A stretch of 21,925 bases of DNA from Myxococcales bacterium UBA5297 (GTDB lineage: Bacteria; Myxococcota; Myxococcia; Myxococcales; UBA5297). Below the pieces are notes generated by a model. The model did no database searches, had not been told where the DNA came from, and saw only the letters and a list, made by a program, of their open reading frames with translations. A program made the translations under genes and the position numbers. Positions 1 to 7,563 of this stretch are shown one piece after another. The stretch is from contig DHSB01000066.1 in NCBI GenBank assembly GCA_002408385.1, positions 1 to 21,925 on the forward strand, written 5' to 3'. Numbering within the stretch: position 1 is the first letter of the stretch; each line of letters opens with the position of its first letter.

Positions 1-280
1 TGCTTCAGCGAGTAGCTCATCGCAACTCGGAGTTCGGCTCGACCTTCGTTGCGTCCCGAAGCGCGCAGCGCTCAGAGGCTTGAGCAGCACGGCAGAGCAT
101 CGAGCAATGGCGACGCACGCGGCGCAAGCAGGGCCGGATGAGATCATCCGCTAACGTCTCCGCGCCGGCATCGCCCGTTTGAAGGCCACCGGGAAGACGC
201 GCTCCGGGCAGGCGGTGGATCGGCCCCAGAGACTCATGGACGTCCAGGCCGCCCTCGCCCTGCACTCGCGGGCGAAGCGG
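1..280. other. No gene identified at the window edge
   Basis: This stretch lies downstream of the lipoprotein gene that ends at 281. A plus-strand frame is open from the window edge to a TAA near 152-154, but the roughly 50 residues it would encode resemble nothing I know and may be chance. Other open frames here have skewed Arg/Ala/Gly composition typical of GC-rich shadows. I see no clear hairpin terminator and no RNA gene. Confidence 0.4.
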
Positions 281-1516
281 TCACGGAGCGGTGCCGACCT
301 CGTAGCTCACCGCCGGATCGTCCCGGCAGCTCTTTCCGCGCACCACCAGCGACTGCGGCCCGGGCTCTGTCTCCGAGGGCACGACGCCCGTGAGCTTCTC
401 CTCTTCGGCGTCGTAGCTCACGTTGGCGAGCCAGCCCGTCCCCAGCTTCACGTCGATGACCTGGGCGAGGTTCCCGCCGCGAATGGTGACCTTGCCCGAA
501 GGCGGCACGAGCGGCGGCTCGACCTCGGCGATGGTGGGCGGCTCGAGGAAAGGATCGCAGACGAACAGGCCGCGCCGCGCCCAGGAGGCGCCCCCGCGCC
601 CGTCGCGCAGGACCAGGAACATCGTCCCGCGCCGATCGGCGGGCAGCTCATCGAATGGCCAGGCGATGGTGAACCGCTGCGAGTCGTCGCCCGCCAGCGT
701 CCGGGGTGCATCGAAGTCGCCGAGCGTCGAGAACCAACTGAAGGTGAGGTGCTCGTCCTTCTCGACGGGTCTCAGGTCGGGGTCGAGCGCCGTGTAGCGC
801 TCGGCGGCTCCCGCGGCCGCCTCGCCGGAGAGGACGTAGCTCCTCCCCGGCCGCAGCTTCACGGGCCGCAGCCCCGGTCCCCACAATTCGCCGTCGAACC
901 GGGCACCCTCGATGGCCGGGTTCGAGTTGAGCGCGCTCTCCTCGGTGATCCGGATCCGCTTGATCGACAGCACCGAGGGGATCTGGCGCAGCTTCACCTT
1001 GATCATCAGGTCGAGCATCTCCTCCTCTGGCGGAGGGAAGACCGCGGGCGGCTCGGTGGCGATGGCCATCAGGATCACGATGGCGACCAGGCCGCGCGTT
1101 CGATGGACGCTGTCGGCCGGCAGCGGCGCGAAGAGGTCCTGCGGTGCGCTGTAGCTCGCCTCCTCGCCCAGGCCGACGAAGTGGACCCCCTCGGGCAGCT
1201 CGCCGCTCTCGGCGATGAGCCCCGCGGGATTGGTGAGCGACTCGTACTTGGCGCACAGCGGCTGGTCGAGCTTGAGCGGGTCGGGATCGCAGGCGACCCA
1301 GAGCAGCAGGTTCTTGCGCGTCGGCGCGGCCGGATCGTAGACGAGCGCCGAGAGCCGGGTCGAAGCGCCGGGATTCAGATCGGGCGGCTCTGCCTGGACT
1401 CCGAGAACCCGCATTCCCTCGACGAACGTAACCGGCCGCCAGGTCTCGCCGCAGGCGGGCAGCAGGCCGAAGAGGACCAGGGAAAGCAGCACCGCGATTT
1501 GTCTCGAGAGGCGCAT
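281..1516 (-). CDS. Lipoprotein with C-terminal IPT/TIG-like domain, partner of the TonB receptor
   Basis: The 411-residue product begins with a lipoprotein signal: a basic start, a Leu/Val-rich core and the lipobox LPAC, so it should be lipidated and held in the outer membrane or periplasm. The middle is beta-rich with no family I recognise. The last roughly 80 residues (from about PPTIAEVEPP, with SGKVTIRGGNL and then LTGVVPSE) look like an IPT/TIG immunoglobulin-like domain, a common module of surface proteins. Its ATG overlaps the TGA of the upstream receptor by one base (TGATG), so the two are very likely co-transcribed and translationally coupled. By analogy with lipoproteins encoded beside TonB-dependent receptors it may sit on the receptor and help capture a ligand; that role is inferred and the ligand is unknown. 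The start is fixed by the overlap and the signal peptide. Confidence 0.8.
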   Translation of the reverse strand: MRLSRQIAVLLSLVLFGLLPACGETWRPVTFVEGMRVLGVQAEPPDLNPGASTRLSALVYDPAAPTRKNLLLWVACDPDPLKLDQPLCAKYESLTNPAGLIAESGELPEGVHFVGLGEEASYSAPQDLFAPLPADSVHRTRGLVAIVILMAIATEPPAVFPPPEEEMLDLMIKVKLRQIPSVLSIKRIRITEESALNSNPAIEGARFDGELWGPGLRPVKLRPGRSYVLSGEAAAGAAERYTALDPDLRPVEKDEHLTFSWFSTLGDFDAPRTLAGDDSQRFTIAWPFDELPADRRGTMFLVLRDGRGGASWARRGLFVCDPFLEPPTIAEVEPPLVPPSGKVTIRGGNLAQVIDVKLGTGWLANVSYDAEEEKLTGVVPSETEPGPQSLVVRGKSCRDDPAVSYEVGTAP

Positions 1517-4158
1517 CAGAACTCCGCCTTTACGCCGAGGCTGGGGAAGACCGGCAGTCCGCGCAGGTTCTTTCGCTTGGTGTAGTCGAAGTTGTAGAGC
1601 ACGTACTCGGCGTTCTCGTTGTTGGTGACGTTCTGCACGTCGAGGAAGACCGACGCCGTCCACTGCTCGAAGACGAAGCGCTTGTCGACCCGAAGATCGA
1701 GCGAGAGGAAGTACGGTCCGCGCTCGGTATTCCAGGCCCCGGGGATGGGGATGTAGAGGTCGGCGTCCGCGTCGTAGACCCGCTCCTGGATTGGCGTCAG
1801 GTTGTTGCCCGAGGAGAACTGGAAGCGCACGCCGGTCACCCAGTCGTACGGCCACTTGTAGCTGGCGACGGCGACGAGGTGACGCGGCTGATCGTAGGCC
1901 GAGGTGCTGTAGTCGTCGGTCGTCCACAGGCCGCTGCGCCTCAGGCTGCGCGAATAGCTGTAGGCGACCCAGCCGAAGAAGCTCTTCGTCAGCTCGTGCC
2001 GCACGAGGATCTCGGCGCCGTAGGTGTGCCCGTCGCCGACGTTGGCCCAGCGCTCGAGGACCGGTTGGCCGTCGCGTTCGATGGTCCGGGTGCTCTGGTA
2101 GCTCAGGTCGAGCAGCCGCTTGTAATAGACCTGCACGTCGACCGAGAGCGCATCGGTGAGCTTGCGCTCGACGCCCAGCGCCGTCTGCAGGCTGCGCTCG
2201 GGGCCGAGGTCGGGGTTGCCGAAGTCTTCGGTCCACTGCCCGATGCGAAAGTCGGGCGGCTGCTGATAGAGGCCCACGGCCGCCTTGAGCGTGGTCTTCT
2301 CGCCGAGGCCCTGCAGGAGCGCGACGCGCGGGTCGAGCGCGAAGTAGCCCAGGCCGTACTCGTAATCGAGCCGGAGGCCCGGGACGAGCTTCGTCTTTGC
2401 GAACGGCTTGTAGACAGCCTCCACGAACACCGCGGGCTCGAGGAAGGAGTCCTCGAGGATGGCGTGGTGGAGCTGGCGCGACATCATCGGGTCGGGCAGC
2501 TCGCCGGGCGTAGGCACCTGCGGGGCCGTCATGTCGCTGTAGAAGCGCCCGAAGGCCAGGTCGAGCCCGAAGTCGAGCGAGAGCTTGGGATCGAGCTCGA
2601 CGGTGAAGGTGTCGCGGAGCTGCGCCGACCAGGTCGTCACGTAACCCCCTATGTCGCCGCCGATGCCAACCTCGGTCGAGTCGTACCCGAGCGCGGCGAC
2701 CAGCCGGTTGCGCGCGTCCGGCGAGACCGTGTGCGACCACGCGCCCATCAGCCGGTGGAAGGCTACCGAGCCGCCGGCCTCCGAGCGGCCCTCCGGGTCG
2801 ACCAGACCGGAGTTTGCGAGCCGGGCGCTCATCGAGTCGCGCGAGCCAAGGGCCATCACGTAGCCGCGGTTGCGGCCCTCCTTGGGCGCGTACTCCGCCT
2901 TCGCCTGGTAGTCCCAGTAGCGCGGCGCGCTGACCAGCTCGATGGTCGAGGGCACCACCTCGGCGAGCACCAGGTCGACGTAGGAGACGCGGCCTGCGGT
3001 CGCGAAGCTCCAGTCGCCGGCGATGGGGCCTTCGAGCAGGACGCTGGTGTCGATGAGGCTCGCGTTCAGATAGCCGTGGTAGCCATCCTGCGAGGGCGTG
3101 CGCGTGCTGCCTTCGACCGCACCGGCGATGGCGCGACCGAAGCGCGCGTCGAAGTTGCCGGGTTGAAAGCTGAGGTCCTGGAGCAAGTCCGCGTTGATGA
3201 CCGAGGTCAGCCCGCCGAAGTGGAAGAGGATGGGGATGTGGACGCCGTCGAGGTAGACGCGCGTGTCTTGAGGCCTGCCGCCGCGGACGATGAGCATCCC
3301 GAAGCCGTAGGGCGTGCGGTTCACGCCCGGCAGGTTCTGGATGACCTTGAAGGCGTCGCCCTGCGTGCCCGGGACGAGCCGGATCTCCTCCTGCTCGAGC
3401 TCGACGCGGGCCACCTCCTTGCGCTCGCGCTTGCCGCGCACGACCGTCTCGTACGAGCCGAAGACGAGCTTGCGGATGTAGAGAGTCACCTCGGTGATCT
3501 TGCCCTCGACGATCTCCTCCTCGATCTCGTAGCGCTCGAAGCCCGAAGCGTTGACCACCACGGTGTGCATGCCGAGCGGCACGCCGGCCATCTCGAACCC
3601 GCCCGTCTCGTCGGAGACCGCGCCGAGCGCGCCGTCGTCGATGGCGATCGTCGCTCCTGCCACGGCCTCACGGTTGCCGCGCTGCAGGATGCGGCCCCGC
3701 AGGTTGACCACGCCGACGCGCTCCTCGCGCTTGGGCTCTTCGGCCTTCAAGACGAAGCTGTAGCGGTAGGAGATGCGCACCGGCGCGGGCACGCCATCGA
3801 TCTCGGCGGGAGAGAACCGGAACTTGCGCAGCGCTTCGACCGCGGCCTCGTCGAAGCCGTGGCCCGCCGGCTCGGCGACCACGACGTCGGTCACCGCGCC
3901 GGTCGCGTCGATGTCGACGAGCAGGCCGACCGCACCAGTGAGCTTTGCGGCTTCGGCTTCCTTTGGATAGCTCGCCTCGACGAACTCGAGGAGCCGGGGC
4001 GCTTTGGTCAGTTGCCCCGGGGCCGCAGCCGCCTGATCGGCCGCTCGCTGGGTGAGCGGGTTCTCGGAGCGGCGCGTCGGAGCGGGCTCCTCGGCGCCAG
4101 CGAACGGCGCCACGGCAAGGATTGACGAAAGCAGGGCTAGCTCAAGCGCGCGCCGCAT
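1516..4158 (-). CDS. TonB-dependent outer-membrane receptor with N-terminal TonB C-terminal-type domain
   Basis: The 880-residue product has a signal peptide (cleavage near AGA-EE, residue 22). Residues about 53-137 match the TonB C-terminal fold: an ASYPKEA start, then FDEAAVEALRKFRFSPA and ending in an RISYRYSF strand. Residues about 148-230 form a carboxypeptidase-regulatory-like beta sandwich (VNLRGRIL, DETGGFEM, PLGMHTVVV). The plug follows (PGTQGDAFKVIQNLPGV, then VRGGRPQDTRVYLDGV), and then a beta barrel ending in the terminal Phe typical of outer-membrane proteins (GVKAEF). The family imports large or scarce ligands, powered by TonB-ExbB-ExbD. A TonB-type domain on the receptor itself is unusual, but I believe such fusions occur in myxobacteria. 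The start is supported by the signal peptide and a GGAG about 8 bases upstream. A heptamer repeat array sits directly upstream, near a candidate -10 (TAAACT, 4190-4195). The downstream lipoprotein is coupled to it. Confidence 0.92.
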   Translation of the reverse strand: MRRALELALLSSILAVAPFAGAEEPAPTRRSENPLTQRAADQAAAAPGQLTKAPRLLEFVEASYPKEAEAAKLTGAVGLLVDIDATGAVTDVVVAEPAGHGFDEAAVEALRKFRFSPAEIDGVPAPVRISYRYSFVLKAEEPKREERVGVVNLRGRILQRGNREAVAGATIAIDDGALGAVSDETGGFEMAGVPLGMHTVVVNASGFERYEIEEEIVEGKITEVTLYIRKLVFGSYETVVRGKRERKEVARVELEQEEIRLVPGTQGDAFKVIQNLPGVNRTPYGFGMLIVRGGRPQDTRVYLDGVHIPILFHFGGLTSVINADLLQDLSFQPGNFDARFGRAIAGAVEGSTRTPSQDGYHGYLNASLIDTSVLLEGPIAGDWSFATAGRVSYVDLVLAEVVPSTIELVSAPRYWDYQAKAEYAPKEGRNRGYVMALGSRDSMSARLANSGLVDPEGRSEAGGSVAFHRLMGAWSHTVSPDARNRLVAALGYDSTEVGIGGDIGGYVTTWSAQLRDTFTVELDPKLSLDFGLDLAFGRFYSDMTAPQVPTPGELPDPMMSRQLHHAILEDSFLEPAVFVEAVYKPFAKTKLVPGLRLDYEYGLGYFALDPRVALLQGLGEKTTLKAAVGLYQQPPDFRIGQWTEDFGNPDLGPERSLQTALGVERKLTDALSVDVQVYYKRLLDLSYQSTRTIERDGQPVLERWANVGDGHTYGAEILVRHELTKSFFGWVAYSYSRSLRRSGLWTTDDYSTSAYDQPRHLVAVASYKWPYDWVTGVRFQFSSGNNLTPIQERVYDADADLYIPIPGAWNTERGPYFLSLDLRVDKRFVFEQWTASVFLDVQNVTNNENAEYVLYNFDYTKRKNLRGLPVFPSLGVKAEF

Positions 4159-4197
4159 GGCGGCTCCGGGGAAGTGGAACGGGGCTGGAAGTTTAGC

Positions 4198-4228
4198 GAG
4201 TTGTGAGTTGTGAGTCGTGAGTCGTGAG
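4198..4228 (+). repeat. Heptamer tandem repeat array GAGT(T/C)GT
   Basis: Four consecutive 7-base units, two GAGTTGT and two GAGTCGT, are followed by a partial GAG and a further GAGTTG after four bases. The array lies 40 bases upstream of the receptor ATG. It is adjacent to a candidate -10 (TAAACT on the minus strand, 4190-4195), so it fills the spacer and -35 zone of that putative promoter. Short tandem heptamers are known in intergenic DNA of some bacteria (for example cyanobacterial STRR sequences). The copy number may vary by slippage. Confidence 0.85.
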
Positions 4229-4320
4229 GACGGAGTTGCCGAAAGAACGTCGACGCACGTGTTGGCGCATTCAGGCGCGTCCCGTCACTTGTGGTTGAGT
4301 CTCGCGCCTCGAGCCGGGGC

Positions 4321-4355
4321 CGACTCTCGACTCTCGACTCTCGACTGTCGACTAG
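4321..4355 (-). repeat. Heptamer tandem repeat array (minus-strand GAGTCGA family), inverted relative to 4198-4228
   Basis: The plus strand reads CGACTCT three times, then CGACTGT and CGACTAG. Read on the minus strand the core is GAGTCG, the same core as the array at 4198-4228, so the two arrays are inverted copies about 92 bases apart. They could pair in RNA or single-stranded DNA. This array ends six bases before the stop codon of the hypothetical gene at 4361-4939, so it lies in that gene's 3' trailer. Confidence 0.85.
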
Positions 4356-4360
4356 CGCGT

Positions 4361-4939
4361 CTACCCCTTCCACCGGAACGAGTAGACGACCCGCCCCGCG
4401 TCGAGCTCGCGCAGGTCGGCTTCGACCTCGCCGTCGGTGTTGGTGAAGTCGAAGAAGGCGCCGAAGGCGTGTCCGAGCGCGCGGGCGAAGGACGAGCTCA
4501 GGCGCAGCGCCTGCGGAATGGCGCGCCACGACAAGGTCGCGCTCGACTCGCAAGCCGAGGCGCCCAGCTCGCCACACGCCGAATAGACGTGCGGCCAGGC
4601 GCGCGGGGTCCAGCGCACTATCGCCGCGGGCGTCGGGCCGAACAGCCGCACCGCGCCCTTGGCGATGGGGCCGAGCAGTGGAGCAGAGAGCGCGTCGAGC
4701 AGGTTCTGTCGCCAGAAGACCCGCGCTCGCTCCGGCCCGAGCAGCCCGACGACGACGCGCGTCAGCTCCAGGTCGTCCTCGATGGGCAACCAGTCGAGCC
4801 GGCTGGTCTGCTCGATGCGCAGCAGCGACTCGGCCGGCATCTGGTCGCGGAGCTTCTGGGCTATCGATGGCTCCAGCCGCTCGGCGGCCTCCATCGTCAG
4901 TTGGGTAAAGGTCGCGCGGACCGAGGGGGCCAGGGGCAT
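4361..4939 (-). CDS. Hypothetical protein, possibly DUF2378/TIGR02265-like
   Basis: The 192-residue protein has no signal peptide and looks soluble and mixed alpha/beta. Its layout (N-terminal helices, a central helix-rich part with RVFWRQNLLDALSAPLLG, a segment with RWTPRAWPHVYSACGELG, and a C-terminal strand ending VVYSFRW) reminds me of the 200-residue paralogue family largely restricted to Myxococcales (DUF2378/TIGR02265), whose function is unknown. That resemblance is from memory and weak. The reading frame has plausible protein composition, and GAGAAG about 6 bases upstream of the ATG could serve as a ribosome-binding site. It stands between the heptamer arrays and the steroid-reductase operon and shares the minus strand with both neighbours. 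Confidence 0.7.
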   Translation of the reverse strand: MPLAPSVRATFTQLTMEAAERLEPSIAQKLRDQMPAESLLRIEQTSRLDWLPIEDDLELTRVVVGLLGPERARVFWRQNLLDALSAPLLGPIAKGAVRLFGPTPAAIVRWTPRAWPHVYSACGELGASACESSATLSWRAIPQALRLSSSFARALGHAFGAFFDFTNTDGEVEADLRELDAGRVVYSFRWKG

Positions 4940-5016
4940 GGGAGCGCTTCTCGAGGCAGGCGTCTTGCCCGGATCCTAATGTGAAGGGCTCGTCCTCGCC
5001 AACTTCCCGCTTCCTC

Positions 5017-5772
5017 TCAAAAAACGAACGGAACCAAAGCTCTCCGCTCGCGCGGATAGTCGGGGAAGGTGCGCCGGTACCATTGATGATGCGCCCAGGC
5101 GCGCGGGCCGAGGTTGGCGAAGCTCCAGAGCGCGAAGACCGCGCCGGCCGGCGACCAGGTCGCGAGCGCCCAGCCGATCCACTCGAGGATCTCGCCGAGG
5201 TAGTTGGGGCTCGAGACCCAGCGATAGAGGCCGCCGTAGGGAATCTTGTAGCCGGTCTCGCCCGGTCCTCTCAGGCGCCGGAGGATGGCGTCCGACTGCT
5301 GGTTGATGAAGAAGCCCGCGAAGAAGACGACGACGCCGAGGACGAAGCGTGGATCGGCCAGCCAGCCGAGCTCGTACGGCTCCGAGAAGGTGAAGACCCA
5401 GCGGCCGTTGAGATAGCCGTTCACCACGTTGAACAGCGCGCCTCCGGCAGCGACGACGAGCGGCATCGGGCGGCCGTGCGTGCGCAGAGGGTAGACGAAG
5501 GCGCGGTTGAGGTAGTGGAGCTCCCAGAGCGCGAGAAAGACGATGGCCGTCACGCTCGAGGTGCGGTCGCTGATCGCGAAGAGCAGGGGCATCGCCAGCG
5601 CGGCCGGCGCCTCCATCAGTATCCAGCCGACTCGGCTCGAGACCTTGGGGCCAACCCGCTTGCCCTCATAGCGCCCGTAGGGCGCCGAGACGAAGAAGAG
5701 GATGGGGAAGACCACCAGCGCGGAGAGCGCGAAGGCGGCCAGCAGCGCCCAGTAGAAGGTCCGCTCGTTCAC
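5017..5772 (-). CDS. Steroid 5-alpha-reductase (SRD5A) family membrane reductase
   Basis: The 251-residue product, starting GTG, is very close in layout and length to human SRD5A1/SRD5A2 (about 255 residues), polytopic membrane enzymes that reduce the delta-4 double bond of 3-oxo-steroids with NADPH. Visible matches include ME54AP, aligning with the QELP segment that carries catalytic Glu57 of human SRD5A2; HY87LNRAFVY, aligning with the HYFHRTFVY segment that carries catalytic Tyr91; and the NADPH-site stretch IN157QQSD161, R168 in LRGPGETGYKIP, and SSPN190YLGE194ILEW. A C-terminal AHHQWYRRTFPDYP is also present. About seven hydrophobic helices are expected. The GTG overlaps the TGA of the upstream oxidoreductase (GTGA), which fixes the start and implies coupling. 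Bacterial SRD5A homologues are known, including one with a crystal structure. The true substrate (steroid, or another enone such as a polyprenoid) is not shown by the sequence. Confidence 0.9.
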   Translation of the reverse strand: MNERTFYWALLAAFALSALVVFPILFFVSAPYGRYEGKRVGPKVSSRVGWILMEAPAALAMPLLFAISDRTSSVTAIVFLALWELHYLNRAFVYPLRTHGRPMPLVVAAGGALFNVVNGYLNGRWVFTFSEPYELGWLADPRFVLGVVVFFAGFFINQQSDAILRRLRGPGETGYKIPYGGLYRWVSSPNYLGEILEWIGWALATWSPAGAVFALWSFANLGPRAWAHHQWYRRTFPDYPRERRALVPFVF

Positions 5773-6743
5773 CGGATGGCTCCCCGCTCGCGGAACCAGG
5801 CGACCGTGTCGGCGATGGTCTCGCGCAGCGGGCGCGGGCTGTAGCCGAGCTCGCGGGCGGCCTTCTCGTGGCTGACCAGCCCGTGGTGGCGCACGATGTC
5901 CACCGAGGCCGCGTTGAACAGCGGCTCCTTGCCGGTCATCGCCGCGTACAGGGAGGCGAAGGGCACGCCGAGCTTCGCCATCCACGACGGCGAACAGAAC
6001 CAGGGAGACCGCACTCCACAGCATGCGGCGACTTGGCAGGCCAGGGCGTGGAGGCTCAGGTACTCGCCACCGAGCAGGTAGCGTTCGCCTCGCCGTCCGC
6101 GTGCGGCGGCCGCCAGCGCGCCGGCCGCGACGTCGCGGACGTCGACCCAGTTGAAGCCGCCTTCGACCGTCGCCGGCAGGCGCCGTTTGCAGACGTCGAC
6201 AACGAGCCTGCCCATGCGCGAGGGCTTGAAGTCGTTGGGCCCGATGACCGCCGTCGGGACGACGATCACCGCGTCGAGGCCGCGCTCGATGCCCGCGCGC
6301 ACCTCGCCCTCGCCGGCGGCCTTCGACCGGTCGTAGGCGAGCGGCGAGTCGTCGAAGAGAGGGCGCGCCTCGTCGATGGGCTGATCGGGCGGGTTTGGCG
6401 AGCAGGCGTGGATCGAGCTGAAGTGCACCAGGCGCCGCACGCCCGCGGCGAGGCAGGCCTCGACGACGTTGCGCGCGCCCTCGGTGTTGATCCGAGTGGC
6501 GACCGGGTCGTCGTGCTTCAGCGAGATGCGGGCGGCAGCGTGGTAGACGACCTCGACGCCTTCGACGGCTCGCACCAGCGAGGCCGGGTCGAGCACGTCG
6601 CCGGCGACGACCGTCAGGTCGAGCCCGTCGAGCGCGCGGCGATCCTTGCGGGCGAGGGCGCGCACTTCATGGCCCTCGGCTATCAGCGCCCGAGCGAGGT
6701 TCCCGCCCACGTGTCCGCTTCCACCGGTGATCGCGATCTTCAT
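5769..6743 (-). CDS. Extended SDR oxidoreductase (3-beta-HSD / HpnA / dihydroflavonol-reductase-like)
   Basis: The 324-residue product starts with a Rossmann nucleotide-binding motif (TGGSGHVGGNLA, residues about 6-17), then shows the extended-SDR features VVYHAAA, HFSSIHA (catalytic Ser region), YDRSK (catalytic Tyr and Lys) and a conserved proline segment (VVPTAVIGPND). The C-terminal third is substrate-specific. The family includes 3-beta-hydroxysteroid dehydrogenases, sterol C4-decarboxylases and the hopanoid-associated HpnA; sequence alone does not decide among them. The next gene, overlapping by four bases, is a steroid 5-alpha-reductase homologue, so a 3-beta-HSD-like step that makes a 3-oxo substrate is attractive, but that is inference. 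The ATG is preceded by GAGGAA at good spacing (GAGGAACGAAAG then ATG). An upstream in-frame extension to about 6935 lacks such support and was not used. Confidence 0.9.
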   Translation of the reverse strand: MKIAITGGSGHVGGNLARALIAEGHEVRALARKDRRALDGLDLTVVAGDVLDPASLVRAVEGVEVVYHAAARISLKHDDPVATRINTEGARNVVEACLAAGVRRLVHFSSIHACSPNPPDQPIDEARPLFDDSPLAYDRSKAAGEGEVRAGIERGLDAVIVVPTAVIGPNDFKPSRMGRLVVDVCKRRLPATVEGGFNWVDVRDVAAGALAAAARGRRGERYLLGGEYLSLHALACQVAACCGVRSPWFCSPSWMAKLGVPFASLYAAMTGKEPLFNAASVDIVRHHGLVSHEKAARELGYSPRPLRETIADTVAWFRERGAIR

Positions 6744-7032
6744 CTTTCGTTCCTCGGAGGTGTTTGCGGGCACACTAATCCGGAACGCGGGTTTTCGGCG
6801 GGCGTGTTGTGGAGGGAGGCAGCGTGGGCGGCCGCGAAGTAGCGCTCTCCAGACGCTGGCCTCGGTGCGTCTTCCATCGAGAGGAAACGGCATCGGGCAG
6901 CAAATGCGGCTGCGGTCCTTGAGCCCTCGATCCATCGAGAGGGCGAGGGACTGGGCCGTAGGCCGCGACCCGGCGTGGCCAGCGGTCAGCTCGCTCCACG
7001 GCAGGAAGCCTGCGGGACGGCGCGTCGAAGAA
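6744..7032. other. Intergenic region with a 12-bp direct repeat
   Basis: This 289-bp spacer separates two minus-strand operons and should contain the oxidoreductase promoter, although I could not fit a convincing -35/-10 pair. TCCATCGAGAGG occurs twice, at 6873-6884 and 6930-6941. The second copy is part of a short palindrome (CTCGAT, two bases, ATCGAG, 6925-6938). No ORF with convincing protein composition is present. Confidence 0.5.
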
Positions 7033-7563
7033 TCAGCTTTCGAGGACCTTGCTGACCAGCCGCTTGAAGCTCGGGCACTTGTCGAGGATGGCGTCGCGCT
7101 TCGCCCGGCTCGCGCTCTTGGCTTTCTGGAACATCCGGTCGCGTTCGTCCGGCGTGGGCTTGCCGGCGCGTCGGGGAAGGTCGAGCACCTCGATCACCGC
7201 ATCGAGGAGGGACTCGACGTTCTGCACCAAGAAGACGATTTCGTAGTCGCCCGGGGCGGCCGTCCGGATTCCTCTTGAAAGGCCCTTCATGCAGTCGGGT
7301 GGCTTGGGGGAAAGCTGGTCGCGGATCTTGTCTCGATCGATCACGGCGAAGACGGGCCCGTCGTCGCGCAGCTTCTGCGCGTCCTGCTTCAGCCGTTTGA
7401 TCAGGTTGGAGACGCCCTTGAGCGGAATCGACTCCACGTGTTGACGGCGCCCGAAATCGTGGGCCCCGGAACGGTCGGCAAGACATCGAATGAGCAGCTC
7501 GTGCGGCCCGAAGCCTTTGATGAGCGCACCGCGCTGGTCCTCCCAGAGTACGGTCTTTCTCAT
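7033..7563 (-). CDS. Small DxD protein, possible Toprim-like nuclease partner of the ATPase
   Basis: The 176-residue soluble protein opens with a short hydrophobic strand followed by acidic residues (TVLWE8D9) and has a second strand ending in a DxD pair (VFAVID76RD78), then a third strand and acid (YEIVFLVQNVE117SLL). This order (Glu after strand 1, DxD after a later strand) is what Toprim-type domains of OLD-family nucleases and the DUF4435/DUF4276-like partners of defence ATPases look like, but I cannot confirm the fold by eye. The last 40 residues are basic and helical. Its ATG overlaps the stop of the upstream ATPase by four bases (ATGA), so the two are a tightly coupled pair. Two-gene ATPase plus Toprim modules such as PARIS, Gabija-like and split OLD systems act in anti-phage defence; assignment to any named system is not justified here. 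Confidence 0.7.
   Translation of the reverse strand: MRKTVLWEDQRGALIKGFGPHELLIRCLADRSGAHDFGRRQHVESIPLKGVSNLIKRLKQDAQKLRDDGPVFAVIDRDKIRDQLSPKPPDCMKGLSRGIRTAAPGDYEIVFLVQNVESLLDAVIEVLDLPRRAGKPTPDERDRMFQKAKSASRAKRDAILDKCPSFKRLVSKVLES

Noticed and set aside
281..2740. Minus-strand frame 281-2740 as a single 819-residue protein
   Set aside because: Only the part from 1516 down is real; the upstream part overlaps the receptor out of frame and is Arg/Pro-rich nonsense. The signal peptide and lipobox mark the true start at 1516.
179..4125. Long plus-strand open frames opposite the lipoprotein and receptor genes (179-1585 and 1879-4125)
   Set aside because: They are shadows of strong minus-strand genes in GC-rich DNA; composition is skewed to Arg, Ala, Gly and Asp, with no recognisable motif.
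4198..4355. Heptamer arrays as a CRISPR or a phage attachment site
   Set aside because: Units are seven bases with no spacers, and there is no integrase or tRNA gene in the window.
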